Shown: positions 43,028 to 52,265, numbered from the stretch's first letter. The stretch is 64,000 bases of DNA from JAJPJE01 sp963724985 (GCA_963724985.1 CAVRWV010000015.1:124001-188000); one strand, 5' to 3'. Translations and numbers: made by a program. Notes: generated from the letters alone by a model not told the origin.

Positions 43028-44017
43028 ATGCAGCTGTCTAGGATGAAAATCTGGTTTGCAAGCTTCTTCCTGGCAGCAGCTCTATCTGTGCCGGCACTCG
43101 CCGACGCAAATCCAGCGCTACCAGGAACACTGAATTATGTAGAGGGCAATGTCTCCATTGATCATGAGGGAGTGACTCCCAAGTCGGTTGGTTCGACAAC
43201 TCTGGAGGCCGGCCAAAGCATTACTACAGATAACGGAAAGGCAGAGGTACTTTTGACCCCGGGCGTGTACTTGCGCTTGGGAAGCGATTCTTCTGCGCAG
43301 CTCGTTTCTCCGAGCATCACCAACACGGAAGTCGCGTTGAATCATGGTGAGGCAATCGTCGAGGTGGACGAACTGTACAAGCAGAATGACATACGAATCG
43401 TGAATGGAGGCGCCACCGCCACCCTGCAGAAGACCGGTCTGTATGAGTTCGAGAATAATCCGGGTGTGGTTCGTGTGTTCAAGGGCCAGGCAGAGGTACA
43501 GGCGGGCGAGCGGCAAGTGAAGGTGAAGGGCGGACATGAGCTGGCCCTGGCACCGGAAAACGGCAAGCTAAAGGCAACCGGCTTCGACAAGAACAACTAC
43601 GAGACGGCGGACTTGTATCGCTGGAGCAGTCTGCGCTCGCAGTACCTGGCACAGGCGAACGTGAACGCCGCGCAGATCTATTACAACAACGGTTGGGCTG
43701 GTCCGGGATGGTATTGGGACCCGTTCTTTGCGTCTTACACTTTCATCCCAGGCGCGGGCGTGTTGTATAGCCCGTTTGGCTGGGGATTCTACTCGCCGGC
43801 GTTCATATATGCGTACGGACCGCAGTTCTACGGAAGACCAGGGTTCTATGGCAGGCCCGGATTTTACGGTGTACCGCACGCATACGCGCCGCGGGCTGGG
43901 GTACGCCCGTTCGCACCACACTTGGGAACTCCGAGAGCTGGCGGGTTCCACGCGATGGGCGGCGGATTCCATGGGGGCGGATTCGCTGGCGGCCATGGCG
44001 GCGGAATGGGACGCTAA
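43028..44017 (+). CDS. Secreted FecR-domain protein with GRPGFYG-rich tail
   Basis: From ATG 43028 the product has 329 residues: signal peptide (to PALADA), a FecR-type beta domain (GTLNYVEGNVSIDHEGV, LTPGVYLRLGSDSSAQLVSP, GVVRVFKGQAEVQAGERQVK) and a low-complexity tail rich in Tyr/Gly/Pro with FYGRPGFYGRPGFYG and ending in GGGFHGGGFAGGHGGG. It lacks a sigma-regulator membrane segment, so it is likely an envelope or matrix protein rather than a FecR regulator. A terminator follows. Confidence 0.8.
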   Translation: MQLSRMKIWFASFFLAAALSVPALADANPALPGTLNYVEGNVSIDHEGVTPKSVGSTTLEAGQSITTDNGKAEVLLTPGVYLRLGSDSSAQLVSPSITNTEVALNHGEAIVEVDELYKQNDIRIVNGGATATLQKTGLYEFENNPGVVRVFKGQAEVQAGERQVKVKGGHELALAPENGKLKATGFDKNNYETADLYRWSSLRSQYLAQANVNAAQIYYNNGWAGPGWYWDPFFASYTFIPGAGVLYSPFGWGFYSPAFIYAYGPQFYGRPGFYGRPGFYGVPHAYAPRAGVRPFAPHLGTPRAGGFHAMGGGFHGGGFAGGHGGGMGR

Positions 44018-44040
44018 TCTAAATCTGCAATTTGAATTTC

Positions 44041-44066
44041 AAGGCGCTGGCGACGGCGCCTTTTTT
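44041..44066 (+). terminator. Rho-independent terminator after the FecR-domain gene
   Basis: AAGGCGC (44041-44047), loop TGGCGACG, GCGCCTT (44056-44062), then a T run. Confidence 0.9.
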
Positions 44067-44099
44067 GTTGCCCGAGAGAGCGGGTATACTGCCGCTCTT

Positions 44100-44654
44100 A
44101 TGGGCGTGATGATTTCCATGCTGCGCGGCGTGAATCTGGGGCCACACAACCGGATCAAGATGGAAGACCTGCGAGCTGTGTACGAGTCGCTGAAATTTCA
44201 GGGACCGCGAACGTTCGTTCAAAGCGGTAATGTGCTGTTCAGGACGAAGGAACGAGACGAAGCAAAACTAAGTTCGCGGATTCAAGATGGAATCGAGAAG
44301 AAATTTGGATTCCGGCCAGATGTAATTCTCAGAACAACGGAAGAACTCCGAACGGCCGTGGCGAAGAATCCATTCGCAGCGCGGAAGAATATTGATCCGA
44401 GCAAATTGCTGGTGACGTTTCTGGGAGCTGATCCGGGGAGGGAGCCTCGCGAAAAGCTACGGGCGATCGATACAGCTCCTGAGGAATTGCACCTGGTTGG
44501 TCGCGAGATTTTCATCTACTACCCCAACGGACTTGCCCGGCCGAAGTTCCAGTGGATCAAAGCCGAGAAGATCCTGAAAGTGACGTGTACCGGACGAAAC
44601 TGGAATAGCGTCACGAAGATGCTGGCGATGGCGGAGGAAATGGAGCAGGAGTAA
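44100..44654 (+). CDS. DUF1697 family protein
   Basis: The 184-residue product shows the DUF1697 core: MISMLRGVNLGPHNRIKMEDL, FVQSGNVLF and IFIYYPNGLARPKF. Function unknown; the family is widespread and cytoplasmic. Start ATG 44100 follows a TATACT box at about 44083-44088, so the leader is very short. Convergent with the MBL-rhodanese gene five bases later. Confidence 0.88.
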   Translation: MGVMISMLRGVNLGPHNRIKMEDLRAVYESLKFQGPRTFVQSGNVLFRTKERDEAKLSSRIQDGIEKKFGFRPDVILRTTEELRTAVAKNPFAARKNIDPSKLLVTFLGADPGREPREKLRAIDTAPEELHLVGREIFIYYPNGLARPKFQWIKAEKILKVTCTGRNWNSVTKMLAMAEEMEQE

Positions 44655-44659
44655 CGCTC

Positions 44660-46071
44660 CTACAAACTCGCACTGGATAAGGCCGCGGCATGCCAGGCAT
44701 CAAAGCCGCCGGTGAGGTTAGCGACGTTGCGAAATCCGTCGCGACGCAGAATGCTGGTGGCGATGGAGCTGCGATATCCGCCCTTGCAATGCACCACCAG
44801 TAACTTATCGCGATCCAGTTCCTGAGTACGAGCCGTCAGCTGTCCCAAAGGGATCCGCACCGAACGATCGATTGCGCCGGACGCGACCTCACCAGCCTCG
44901 CGTACGTCGAGCACCGCGATCCCGTCGCTTTCCTGTTCGCGCAAGTCAGCGAACTCCAGCACCGAGATTTGCGGAATGTAGTCGAGTGCGTATCCGCTTT
45001 GAACCCAGCCTGAGATTCCGTCTTGCAGGTAGGCGTCGGCTTTCTCGATCCCCACGCGCGCCAGACGTAACTGCGATTCGCGCAAGTGATCCGCGTCTTC
45101 TCCAACCAGAATGATGCGCTTGTCCAAACCAAGAATACGAGCAGCCCAGGACGCATATTGGCCCGAGAGCGCAATGTGGATCGAGCCCGGAACATGCGCG
45201 ACGGCGAACTCCATGAGTGGACGCGTGTCGAGGATGACTGCGCCTGCTGACTGCAGTCGGAGAACCTCAGCAGGAGCTAACGGCGCTGGGGGCGGAAGTT
45301 GGTCGAGAGCCGCAGCGCCCTGGCGATTGAGTTCGACGTCTCGACCAAAATATTCGGGCCGAGGCGGAAGACTGTCGGTCAGCAGGCGAACGAAGTCTTC
45401 GGAACTCGCAGCCTGGAGCGCATAGTTTGTGCGACGCTCCTTGCCGATGGTCGAAGAGCGTTCGGATCCCATTTGCCGTCCGCAAAGAGAGCCAGCACCG
45501 TGAGCAGGGTAGATCGCAGTCTCGTCGGGCATACGCAGGAGCTTTTCGTGAAGGCTCTTGAAAGAGCATCGCTGCGAGTTGCTGCGGCGTGTAATCGCCG
45601 GAAAGATCGGGACGGCCGACATCACCGACGAAGAGAGTGTCGCCGGTGAAAACAGATTTCGGACGCGATGGATCGGAGAGATCTGTCATCGCGACGCAGA
45701 CGCTTTCCAGCGTGTGGCCAGGCGTCGAAACAAAATCAAAACGGCAACTGCCAAACTGAATCGAGTCTCCGGTCTTCACTGCCACATGCGGGAACTTCGC
45801 TCCGGAACCTTGGCCGAGATAGATGCGCGCGCCGGTGCGAGCTGCGAGTTCATGGTGTCCGGAGACGAAGTCGGCGTGGAGATGCGTCTCGATGATGTGC
45901 TCGATCTTCAGAGCCCTTCTCGCGAGCGGCTTCGAGATAGATGTCGACGTCACGCTGTGGATCGATGACCGCAGCTATGCCTTCCGATGAGATCAGGTAG
46001 GAAGCGTGTGCGAGGCACCCCAGAAAAAACTGTTCGATCGAGACGGGCTGCATAGTCCGGAGAGTATACAT
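44660..46071 (-). pseudogene. MBL-fold hydrolase with two rhodanese domains (persulfide dioxygenase-like), two frameshifts
   Basis: Three frames together make one protein: EQFFLGCLAHASYLI to AAREKG; LKIEHIIETHLHADFVSGHHELA (HxHxDH metal site) to PQQLAAMLF; then SLHEKLLRMPDETAIYPAHGAGS to the end. Junctions at about 45910 (GGGCTCTGAAG, one extra base) and 45556 (TTT, one extra T in CTCTTTCAAGAG) each need a single-base deletion. The first rhodanese domain has no active cysteine, the second does (HCKGGYRS). An intact gene would be an ETHE1-like sulfur enzyme of about 470 residues. Two indels in one gene suggest sequence error or pseudogene. Confidence 0.85.
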
Positions 46072-46102
46072 CCGCTCCGCGAACGTGATCCGGCCAGAGT
46101 AG

Positions 46103-47071
46103 CTAGTCGGTCTTCAACCCGCCGGTGAGTTCGGTGATGCGCTCGATGCGATGCTCAAACGCCCAGCTCTCCAATCCTTGGACTAACTTCTCAGTCGCGC
46201 ATGGATCCCAGTAGTTCAAAGTTCCCACTTGGATAGCAGCAGCTCCGGCGAGCATAAACTCCACGATATCGGTCGCCGTGCTGATGCCGCCCATGCCGAT
46301 CACAGGGATATTCACGGCGTGTGCGGCTTCATAGACCATGCGCAACGCGATGGGCTTGATCGCAGGCCCGGAAAGGCCTCCCGTGATGGTGGCGATACGC
46401 GGGCGGCGAGTCTCAGGATCGATGGCCATGGCGCCGAAGGTGTTCACCAGCGAAATAGCGTCTGCGCCAGCATTTTCCGCGGCTTTCGCCATCTTCGCGA
46501 TGCTGGTCACGTTGGGCGAGAGCTTCACGATCAGCGGGCGCTGGCAGACGGGTTTCACCGTGGAGACGACTTCTTCGAGCATCATAGGATCAGTCCCGAA
46601 GACGATTCCGCCAGCTTTGGTGTTGGGGCAGGAGACGTTGAGCTCGTAGGCGGCGATGCCTTCGCCCTCGTTGAGGATGGTGATGACGTCGCGATAGTCC
46701 TCGCGGGTGTAGCCGAAGACGTTTGCGATCACCGCGGGGCCTTTGATTTTGCGCAGGTGCGGCAGCTTTTCGTTGACGAACGCTTCGGCGCCTATGTTCT
46801 GCAAGCCGATGGAGTTCAACATACCCGCTGCAGTTTCAAACAATCGCGGCGGCGGATTGCCGGCCATGGGCTCGCGCGAAAGTCCCTTAACGACGAAGCC
46901 GCCGAGTTTTTCGAGTGAGACGATGTCTTCGAACTCAATGCCGTAGCCGAAGGTGCCGCTTGCGGCGATGACCGGATTCGTCAGTGGAATACCCGCGAGG
47001 CGCACGCGCAGGTCAGGCTTGGGTTGTGCACCGCGATGCGGTCTGGCGGGAGTGGTTGCCGTCTCGCTCAA
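46103..47071 (-). CDS. pyrD: Dihydroorotate dehydrogenase, class 1B type
   Basis: The 322-residue enzyme oxidises dihydroorotate to orotate. Motifs: NPVIAASGTFGYGIEF, SIGLQNIGAEAFV, ELNVSCPNTKAGG with the catalytic Cys that marks class 1, and GGISTATDIVEFMLAGA for FMN phosphate. Class 1B works with PyrK, which is not next to it. Cytoplasmic. Confidence 0.94.
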   Translation of the reverse strand: MSETATTPARPHRGAQPKPDLRVRLAGIPLTNPVIAASGTFGYGIEFEDIVSLEKLGGFVVKGLSREPMAGNPPPRLFETAAGMLNSIGLQNIGAEAFVNEKLPHLRKIKGPAVIANVFGYTREDYRDVITILNEGEGIAAYELNVSCPNTKAGGIVFGTDPMMLEEVVSTVKPVCQRPLIVKLSPNVTSIAKMAKAAENAGADAISLVNTFGAMAIDPETRRPRIATITGGLSGPAIKPIALRMVYEAAHAVNIPVIGMGGISTATDIVEFMLAGAAAIQVGTLNYWDPCATEKLVQGLESWAFEHRIERITELTGGLKTD

Positions 47072-47096
47072 TGTTTGGGCCTCCTAGCTAGTTGTC

Positions 47097-47580
47097 TAAC
47101 CACCAAGGACACGAAGTAACACAAAGGGCTACTTCCATCCCTGGCCATTCACGAATCGCTTGATTCCGTCCTTCAGATGAACCGTATGAAAGTTGATGAT
47201 GAGACCAAGAGATTTTCCACTGAGCTTCAGATAAGACAAAAGCTGGGCTTCGTGCACTGGATGGATCGCATCGCAGGCTTTTAGCTCGACTACGACCAAA
47301 TCTTCAACTAGAAGATCGATCCGATAACCGAGATCCAAGCGCAACCCATCGTAAACAACTGGAAGCGGCACCTGAGACTCAGAGTGCATGCCTCGCTTCC
47401 GAAGTTCGTGAAGCAAACATGCCTCATATGCGCTCTCCAACAGCCCGGGACCAAGAGCGGTATGTACTGTCAGAGCAGCTCCAATTACTTCGCGACTTAT
47501 CTGATGCGCTGTCCTGACCACTGTGGTTCCGGTTGATGACATGTACTTATCTTTGTGTTCCTTCGTGTCCTTTGTGGTTA
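47097..47580. mobile_element. Putative mini-element: GxxExxY gene between 30-bp inverted repeats
   Basis: The left end (47097-47126, TAACCACCAAGGACACGAAG...) and the right end (47551-47580) are inverted copies, 28 of 30 bases identical. The right end read outward is TAACCACAAAGGACACGAAG.... A TCTAAC direct repeat flanks both ends (47095-47100, overlapping the left end; 47581-47586), possibly a target-site duplication. The only gene inside is the GxxExxY protein. Element mobility is inferred, not shown. Confidence 0.55.
47129..47542 (-). CDS. GxxExxY family protein
   Basis: The 137-residue product has the family signature in GPGLLESAYEACLLHELRKRG and a PD-(D/E)xK-like core: DLGYRIDLLVEDLVVVELKAC, followed by HEAQLLSYLKLSG and GLIINFHTVHLKDGI. 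The E-x-K strand suggests a nuclease-like fold, but no activity is known. It fills nearly all of the space between the inverted repeats at 47097-47580, so it may serve the repeats rather than the cell. Confidence 0.88.
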   Translation of the reverse strand: MSSTGTTVVRTAHQISREVIGAALTVHTALGPGLLESAYEACLLHELRKRGMHSESQVPLPVVYDGLRLDLGYRIDLLVEDLVVVELKACDAIHPVHEAQLLSYLKLSGKSLGLIINFHTVHLKDGIKRFVNGQGWK

Positions 47581-47581
47581 T

Positions 47582-49210
47582 CTAACGCTCCTTGTTCGTA
47601 TCCGCTGGAACCATAATGCCACGACGGGCAGAAAGGTCGGGAGGGGTACGCAGACCTTCGGTGAGTACCCGCCCCACAGCGCTGTTCGGAGCATTGATTC
47701 CGAGCAGCGAAGCCAGAGTTACGACGAGATCCACCGGTTCCGAATGCCCGCGATAGACGCCCGGCTGGAAGGGCAGTCCGAAGAACGCCAACGGCACGTG
47801 CGTATCGTAATTGTAGGGCGAAGCGTGGTCGGTGCCGCTGCGGGTTCCGACATAATAAGGTGGGGCAATGCCGAGTACGAACCAGCTCGGCACGCCGGAA
47901 TAGCTGTGCAGGTATTTGCGGCCAAGCTCGTCGGGCGGGACATGAAAGTCGGCGAGCTGCGTGCGCGTGAAGTAGGAGCGCATTCCGATCTGTTTCAGCG
48001 CTTCTCCGGCAGCTTGCTCGGCTTCGGCTTCGCTGACCTTCGCCGCCGCAAAAGCGCTTTCATCAAGGAAGAGAACCGGCCAGGAGAGACCACCGTTGGG
48101 TACATATTTTCCCGGACCGAATCGCGCTGACAGAATTTCGTTCAACTTACTGGCGAGCTGCCTTTCGTCGAGATTGGCGGCGGGCAAACGGAAGCCTGCT
48201 GCAACAGGAGGCATCGGTGAAACGCCGTGATCGGCGGAGAGAGCTAGCCAGACGTTGCCGAGTCCGATCTGTTTTCCGAGGAAGCCGAAGAATCCGGATA
48301 GCTGATGATCGAGGGCGAGCGCCATGGCTTCGATCTGCGGAGAGTCAGGACCGACTTGGTGGCCTAGAATATCGTTTGCCGATAAGCTGATGATGAGCAA
48401 ATCGGTTGTTGGCCCCTGACCGAGCTTTTCGTTGGTAATGAGGGCACGGGCGAAGTCAAGTTGGTAATCGTTTGCGAACGGCGTGCTGCCGATGGTCCCG
48501 TAGAAATCAGACTTTTCAGACGGCTTGTTCGTATTCCGCAGCACCTGCCCTGCGCTGTCCTTCCACTCGCGGTTCCAGTATTTGTCGGCTTGTCCCGAAG
48601 CGTTGAATTGCTGAACCCAGGTGGGCAGCGAGTTCATGTAGTAGGTCGAGGTGATCCACGCACCAGTCGTGTGGTCGATCCAGTAGGCCCCGTTAGCACT
48701 GAAGCCACCGGGCAGAATGGCTGATCGGTCTTTCAATGAAATGGCAAAGACGCGCGCTTTGCCCTGGGTCGCGAGCTTGAGTTCGTCGCCGATGGTGTCA
48801 GACTGCAGATTGCGGGGCGAGGCGCCGTTCTCCGAACCGGAAATGCCGACGAGACGCGTCGTGTCGTCTTCCACGGAGGTGATCATCTTCTTCTTCGCCG
48901 GATCCCACCACTCATTAGCGAGAATGCCATGGCCGTCGCTGTAGGCTCCGGTGAAGAGAGTGGCGTGACCTGGCGCAGTCCGGGTGTTTGCGTAGTTGTA
49001 ATTGCAGTTAGCGAAGTAAGCGCCACGATCGGTGAACAGGCGGAAGCCGTCGGGGCCGAGCTGATCGTGCGCGCGGTCGAGATAGTCGCCACGAAACTGG
49101 TCGATGATGATGACAACGACAAGCTTCGGCTGCGCGTTATAAGCGGACGCGGAAAGAAGAGTGCAGGCGAGGAGAACAATCAGCGAGAGAGCTGCGAGGC
49201 GAAGTTTCAT
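47582..49210 (-). CDS. PafA-like secreted alkaline phosphatase/phosphodiesterase
   Basis: The 542-residue enzyme has a signal peptide (to LLSASA) and the alkaline phosphatase superfamily fold: VVVIIIDQFRGDYLDR (metal Asp), NTRTAPGHATLFTGA with the nucleophilic Thr, SADHGVSPMP and TDHASPYNYDTHVPL for zinc. It releases phosphate from monoesters in the periplasm. Length and motifs fit PafA. Its stop codon lies at the right end of the GxxExxY element. Confidence 0.92.
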   Translation of the reverse strand: MKLRLAALSLIVLLACTLLSASAYNAQPKLVVVIIIDQFRGDYLDRAHDQLGPDGFRLFTDRGAYFANCNYNYANTRTAPGHATLFTGAYSDGHGILANEWWDPAKKKMITSVEDDTTRLVGISGSENGASPRNLQSDTIGDELKLATQGKARVFAISLKDRSAILPGGFSANGAYWIDHTTGAWITSTYYMNSLPTWVQQFNASGQADKYWNREWKDSAGQVLRNTNKPSEKSDFYGTIGSTPFANDYQLDFARALITNEKLGQGPTTDLLIISLSANDILGHQVGPDSPQIEAMALALDHQLSGFFGFLGKQIGLGNVWLALSADHGVSPMPPVAAGFRLPAANLDERQLASKLNEILSARFGPGKYVPNGGLSWPVLFLDESAFAAAKVSEAEAEQAAGEALKQIGMRSYFTRTQLADFHVPPDELGRKYLHSYSGVPSWFVLGIAPPYYVGTRSGTDHASPYNYDTHVPLAFFGLPFQPGVYRGHSEPVDLVVTLASLLGINAPNSAVGRVLTEGLRTPPDLSARRGIMVPADTNKER

Positions 49211-49266
49211 CGGTGTGAGTAGTGTACCGAAGTTGGTTGGGAGTTAGGGAATCCGACGAATAGGGT

Positions 49267-49299
49267 TCCCACATCTGCCGAACCAAGACAGATGTGGGA
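49267..49299. repeat. Hairpin repeat TCCCACATCTG / CAGATGTGGGA
   Basis: Perfect 11-bp arms with an 11-base loop between divergently spaced minus-strand genes; related to the hairpin at 15226-15254. Confidence 0.8.
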
Positions 49300-49345
49300 C
49301 GCCACTGGTAACACCAGTTACAACGGCCGTCTTCCAATAACGACG

Positions 49346-50074
49346 CTATTCCGCAATCGCGAAGTGCGCGCGACGATTCATCTGAAAGCAGGAGTCGCTG
49401 TTCTCGCTGCAGAACGGCTTTTCTTTGCCATAGCTGATCACTTTCAGACGATCGGCTCCGATGCCAAGTTTGTCGAGCAAGGTCTTGGTCGCATTGGCAC
49501 GATTGTCGCCGAGTGCGAGGTTGTATTCTTCCGAACCGCGCTCGTCGCAATGACCTTCTATCACGATCTTCAGGTCAGGATGTGCAGCGAAGAATTTCGC
49601 ATTGGCTTCTGCGATCTGCTGGTCCGAAGAGCGGATGTCGTACTTGTCGTAGTCGAAGTAAATGTCCTTCACATTTTGGGCGAAGAGATCCGCAATGCTC
49701 GGACCCGCTTGCGCGACAGGAGCGGGCGGAACAGTGACAGTCACGCGAGCCGAGGCTTCCGCGCTTCCGCCTGCACCTTTAGCAATCAGATGATAGGTGG
49801 TCGAGTCCGCGGGGCTTACGGCACGGTTCCCCGAGGCGGTAACCAGGCCGAGGCCGTCAATGTAGATGTCCGCGGCGTTGGTCGTGTTCCACGACAGAGT
49901 GACGGACTGTCCCTTTTCGATGGACGACTGGCTGGCGGTCAGAGTGGCCGTTGGTGTTGCTGGCGGAGGTGGTGGTGGAGTTTTGGCGACGACCTTCTTC
50001 TTGGCGCAGGCTCCGAGAAAAAGGATTCCGGCCAGCAGAGAGAAGGTAACGGCGAACTTAAGCGACGATTTCAT
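49346..50074 (-). CDS. pal: Peptidoglycan-associated lipoprotein (Pal/OmpA family)
   Basis: The 242-residue lipoprotein has a lipobox LFLGAC (Cys23), a Pro-rich linker (TPPPPPPATPT), an Ig-like region and the OmpA domain DIYFDYDKYDIRSSD, IEGHCDERGSEEYNLALGDNRA. It tethers the outer membrane to peptidoglycan as part of Tol-Pal. No tol genes adjoin. The Ig-like insertion makes it longer than classical Pal. Confidence 0.9.
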   Translation of the reverse strand: MKSSLKFAVTFSLLAGILFLGACAKKKVVAKTPPPPPPATPTATLTASQSSIEKGQSVTLSWNTTNAADIYIDGLGLVTASGNRAVSPADSTTYHLIAKGAGGSAEASARVTVTVPPAPVAQAGPSIADLFAQNVKDIYFDYDKYDIRSSDQQIAEANAKFFAAHPDLKIVIEGHCDERGSEEYNLALGDNRANATKTLLDKLGIGADRLKVISYGKEKPFCSENSDSCFQMNRRAHFAIAE

Positions 50075-50158
50075 GATTCCTCCAAGACGAAGTGGTGTGC
50101 CGCGGGGCGGCGGTTATGAGGTGGAGTTACGTTTCCGTGAGCTTGGGTGAAATCGCGA

Positions 50159-50449
50159 TTAACAGCGTAGATCGAAGGCGAGCGCGCGAGGGAAGAGTTC
50201 CAGCAGAGCTAATGAATCAGTGAGTGCTGCGAAAAAGGTCTTGAGCTGCACCCGAAGTTGAAGCAGACGGAAATGGCTACCAAGACGGATGGAGCAGTAC
50301 AACAGAAAAACGTAGAGCCGGGAACGGCCACCGGTTACGGGGCCATGAGTTGCAGAGAAGGATCCGCGTGCAACCGGAAAAAAGAAGAGGCACAGTACAC
50401 AGATGAGTACCACAATCGCCAGCTTGATGTTGGCAATGCGATCGAACAT
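50159..50449 (-). CDS. Small membrane protein of unknown function
   Basis: The 96-residue frame has one strong hydrophobic segment (LAIVVLICVLCLFFFPV), then RGSFSATHGPVTGGRS, a phrase I associate with short proteins in Acidobacteriota genomes. The C-terminus (LALLELFPRALAFDLRC) is less convincing. Plausible gene between hisA and pal. Confidence 0.45.
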   Translation of the reverse strand: MFDRIANIKLAIVVLICVLCLFFFPVARGSFSATHGPVTGGRSRLYVFLLYCSIRLGSHFRLLQLRVQLKTFFAALTDSLALLELFPRALAFDLRC

Positions 50450-50555
50450 CGAATCCGTCCAGACGTAGACCTGTTACTCGCAAACACGGTATCCGAAGCA
50501 GAGTTGCTCAATCCAGTTACTTTTGTGCGTCTGGAGGGACAGGGCAGCTCGGGTT

Positions 50556-51230
50556 TCAGGCGTCCAGGCGGCCAGTATAGATGGCCATTCCGGCGATGGC
50601 GTCCACACCGATGCTGTGCAGCTGATCGATCTCCTCTCTATTCGTGATTCCGCCAGCGACGATGAGTTTGCGCGTGGTAGCGGCTAGCAGATCGGGCACA
50701 ACTTGCTGCGGAAATCCCTGGAGCAGCCCTTCGGTGTCGACGTTGGTATAGAGGAACGCTCCGCAGAAGTCATTGAGAGCACGCATGGCGTCGGGCGCGG
50801 TGAATTCGGTGAGGGTGCGCCAGCCGTGGATGGCAACGCGGCCCTGCTTGGTGTCGACGCCGAAGGTCAGGCGGTCGGGGCCGAGTTCACGGGCGAGTTC
50901 GTCGGCGAACTCGTGCTGGATCTGGCCGTCCTTGAACAGAGCCGAGCCAATGATGACGCGGCGGGCACCGAGCGCGAGGGCTTCCCGGGCGGCGGCGAGC
51001 GAGCGAATGCCACCACCGACCTGGCAGGGAAGGCGCGAGAGGAAGCGCGCGATCAGTTCGCGGTTGCTGCCGGTGCCGATAGCGGCGTCGAGGTCGATCA
51101 GTTGGACCAGGGGATATTTAGCGAAGCGCTCCGTCCAGTAGTCGAAGTCGTCAAAGTCCAGGGCTTTCTTTTCGCCCTGTACCAGTTGGACGATCTTGCC
51201 ACCCATGAGGTCGATCGAAGGAATCAGCAT
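50556..51230 (-). CDS. hisA: HisA: ProFAR isomerase
   Basis: The 224-residue TIM barrel converts ProFAR to PRFAR in histidine synthesis. IPSIDLMGGKIVQLVQG carries the catalytic Asp, VGGGIRSL and IVAGGITN are phosphate loops. The ATG at 51230 begins MLIPSIDLMGG. Last gene of the his operon, after a 173-bp spacer with heptamer arrays. Confidence 0.95.
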   Translation of the reverse strand: MLIPSIDLMGGKIVQLVQGEKKALDFDDFDYWTERFAKYPLVQLIDLDAAIGTGSNRELIARFLSRLPCQVGGGIRSLAAAREALALGARRVIIGSALFKDGQIQHEFADELARELGPDRLTFGVDTKQGRVAIHGWRTLTEFTAPDAMRALNDFCGAFLYTNVDTEGLLQGFPQQVVPDLLAATTRKLIVAGGITNREEIDQLHSIGVDAIAGMAIYTGRLDA

Positions 51231-51268
51231 AGTTGTCAGAAACCCGTAGTCAGTAGTCAGCCCAAATC

Positions 51269-51400
51269 GTTTCACGTTTCAAGTTTCGCGAAAAAGCCTG
51301 CCTGCATCACGTCTAAAACTGTTTTGCGTTCACGCAAGACTGCTCTGATTCGGTTTTCGTGAAACGTGAAACGTGAAACCCGAAACCCGAAACGTGAAAA
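51269..51400. repeat. Facing heptamer arrays between hisF and hisA
   Basis: Three heptamers GTTTCAC, GTTTCAA, GTTTCGC (51269-51289) face six reverse ones, GTGAAAC three times, CCGAAAC twice, GTGAAAA (51359-51400), so the spacer can form a long hairpin. A three-unit array also lies at 34555-34575. Confidence 0.85.
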
Positions 51401-51403
51401 GGT

Positions 51404-52196
51404 TCATATTGGCCAGCGCATCGGCACGCCCGCGCGCTGGAGATGTTGTTTCAGTTCGCCGATCGACTCCAGTCCAAAATGAAAGATCGATGCGGCCAGG
51501 GCTGCGTCGGCACGGCCTTCCCGAAATACGTCCACAAAGTGATCGGGTGACCCTGCGCCCCCCGAAGCGATCACGGGGATCGAGACTACGCCGGCGACAG
51601 CTGCGCTCAATTCGCAATCGAAGCCGGCGCGAGTGCCATCGCGGTCCATCGAAGTCAGCATGAACTCGCCTGCGCCGCGGGATTCGGCTTCACGCGCCCA
51701 GTCAAGAACGTTATGGCCGGTCGGCTTGCGTCCGCCGGAAACGTAGACCTCGGCAGGGAAGGACGTAGCTGGTTGATCGGTTGTCGGCGGTTGCACCCGG
51801 CGCGCGTCGATGGCGATGATTACCGCCTGCGATCCGAAGCGCTCGGCAATGCAGGTGATGAGAGAGGGATCGGCCACAGCGGCGGAGTTGATCGTGATCT
51901 TGTCGGCGCCGGCGTCGAAGATTGCGCTGGCATCGTCGAGCGAACGAATGCCGCCGCCAACCGTGAAAGGCACGAACAGTTGACGCGCAGTGCGGCGAAC
52001 GGTCTCGACCAGCGTCTTGCGCTTCTCATGCGTGGCGGTGATATCGAGCAAGTACGATTTCGTCGGCGCCATTAGCGGCGTGAAGAGCAGCCAACTCGGC
52101 GGGATCGCCGGCATCGCGGATGTTCACGAATTTCACGCCTTTAACGACGCGTCCCGCATCGCAGTCGAGACAGGCAATGATGCGCTTAGTCAGCAC
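51404..52196 (-). pseudogene. hisF: HisF: imidazole glycerol phosphate synthase cyclase subunit, one frameshift
   Basis: GTG 52196 starts LTKRIIACLDCDAGRVVKG, and the protein runs to GADEIVL; after one extra base near 52049-52053 (GTACTTGCTCGAT) it continues LDITATHEKRKTLVETVRR to the end. Catalytic Asp residues at both ends of the barrel are present. Intact length would be about 263. His-operon location and otherwise perfect conservation make a read error likely. Confidence 0.9.
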
Positions 52197-52265
52197 CGAG
52201 ACGGCCTCCCGTCGTTCAATGTAAAGCCTGTATACGGCGAAGCCGCCTGTTGGAAGAAAATCTCT

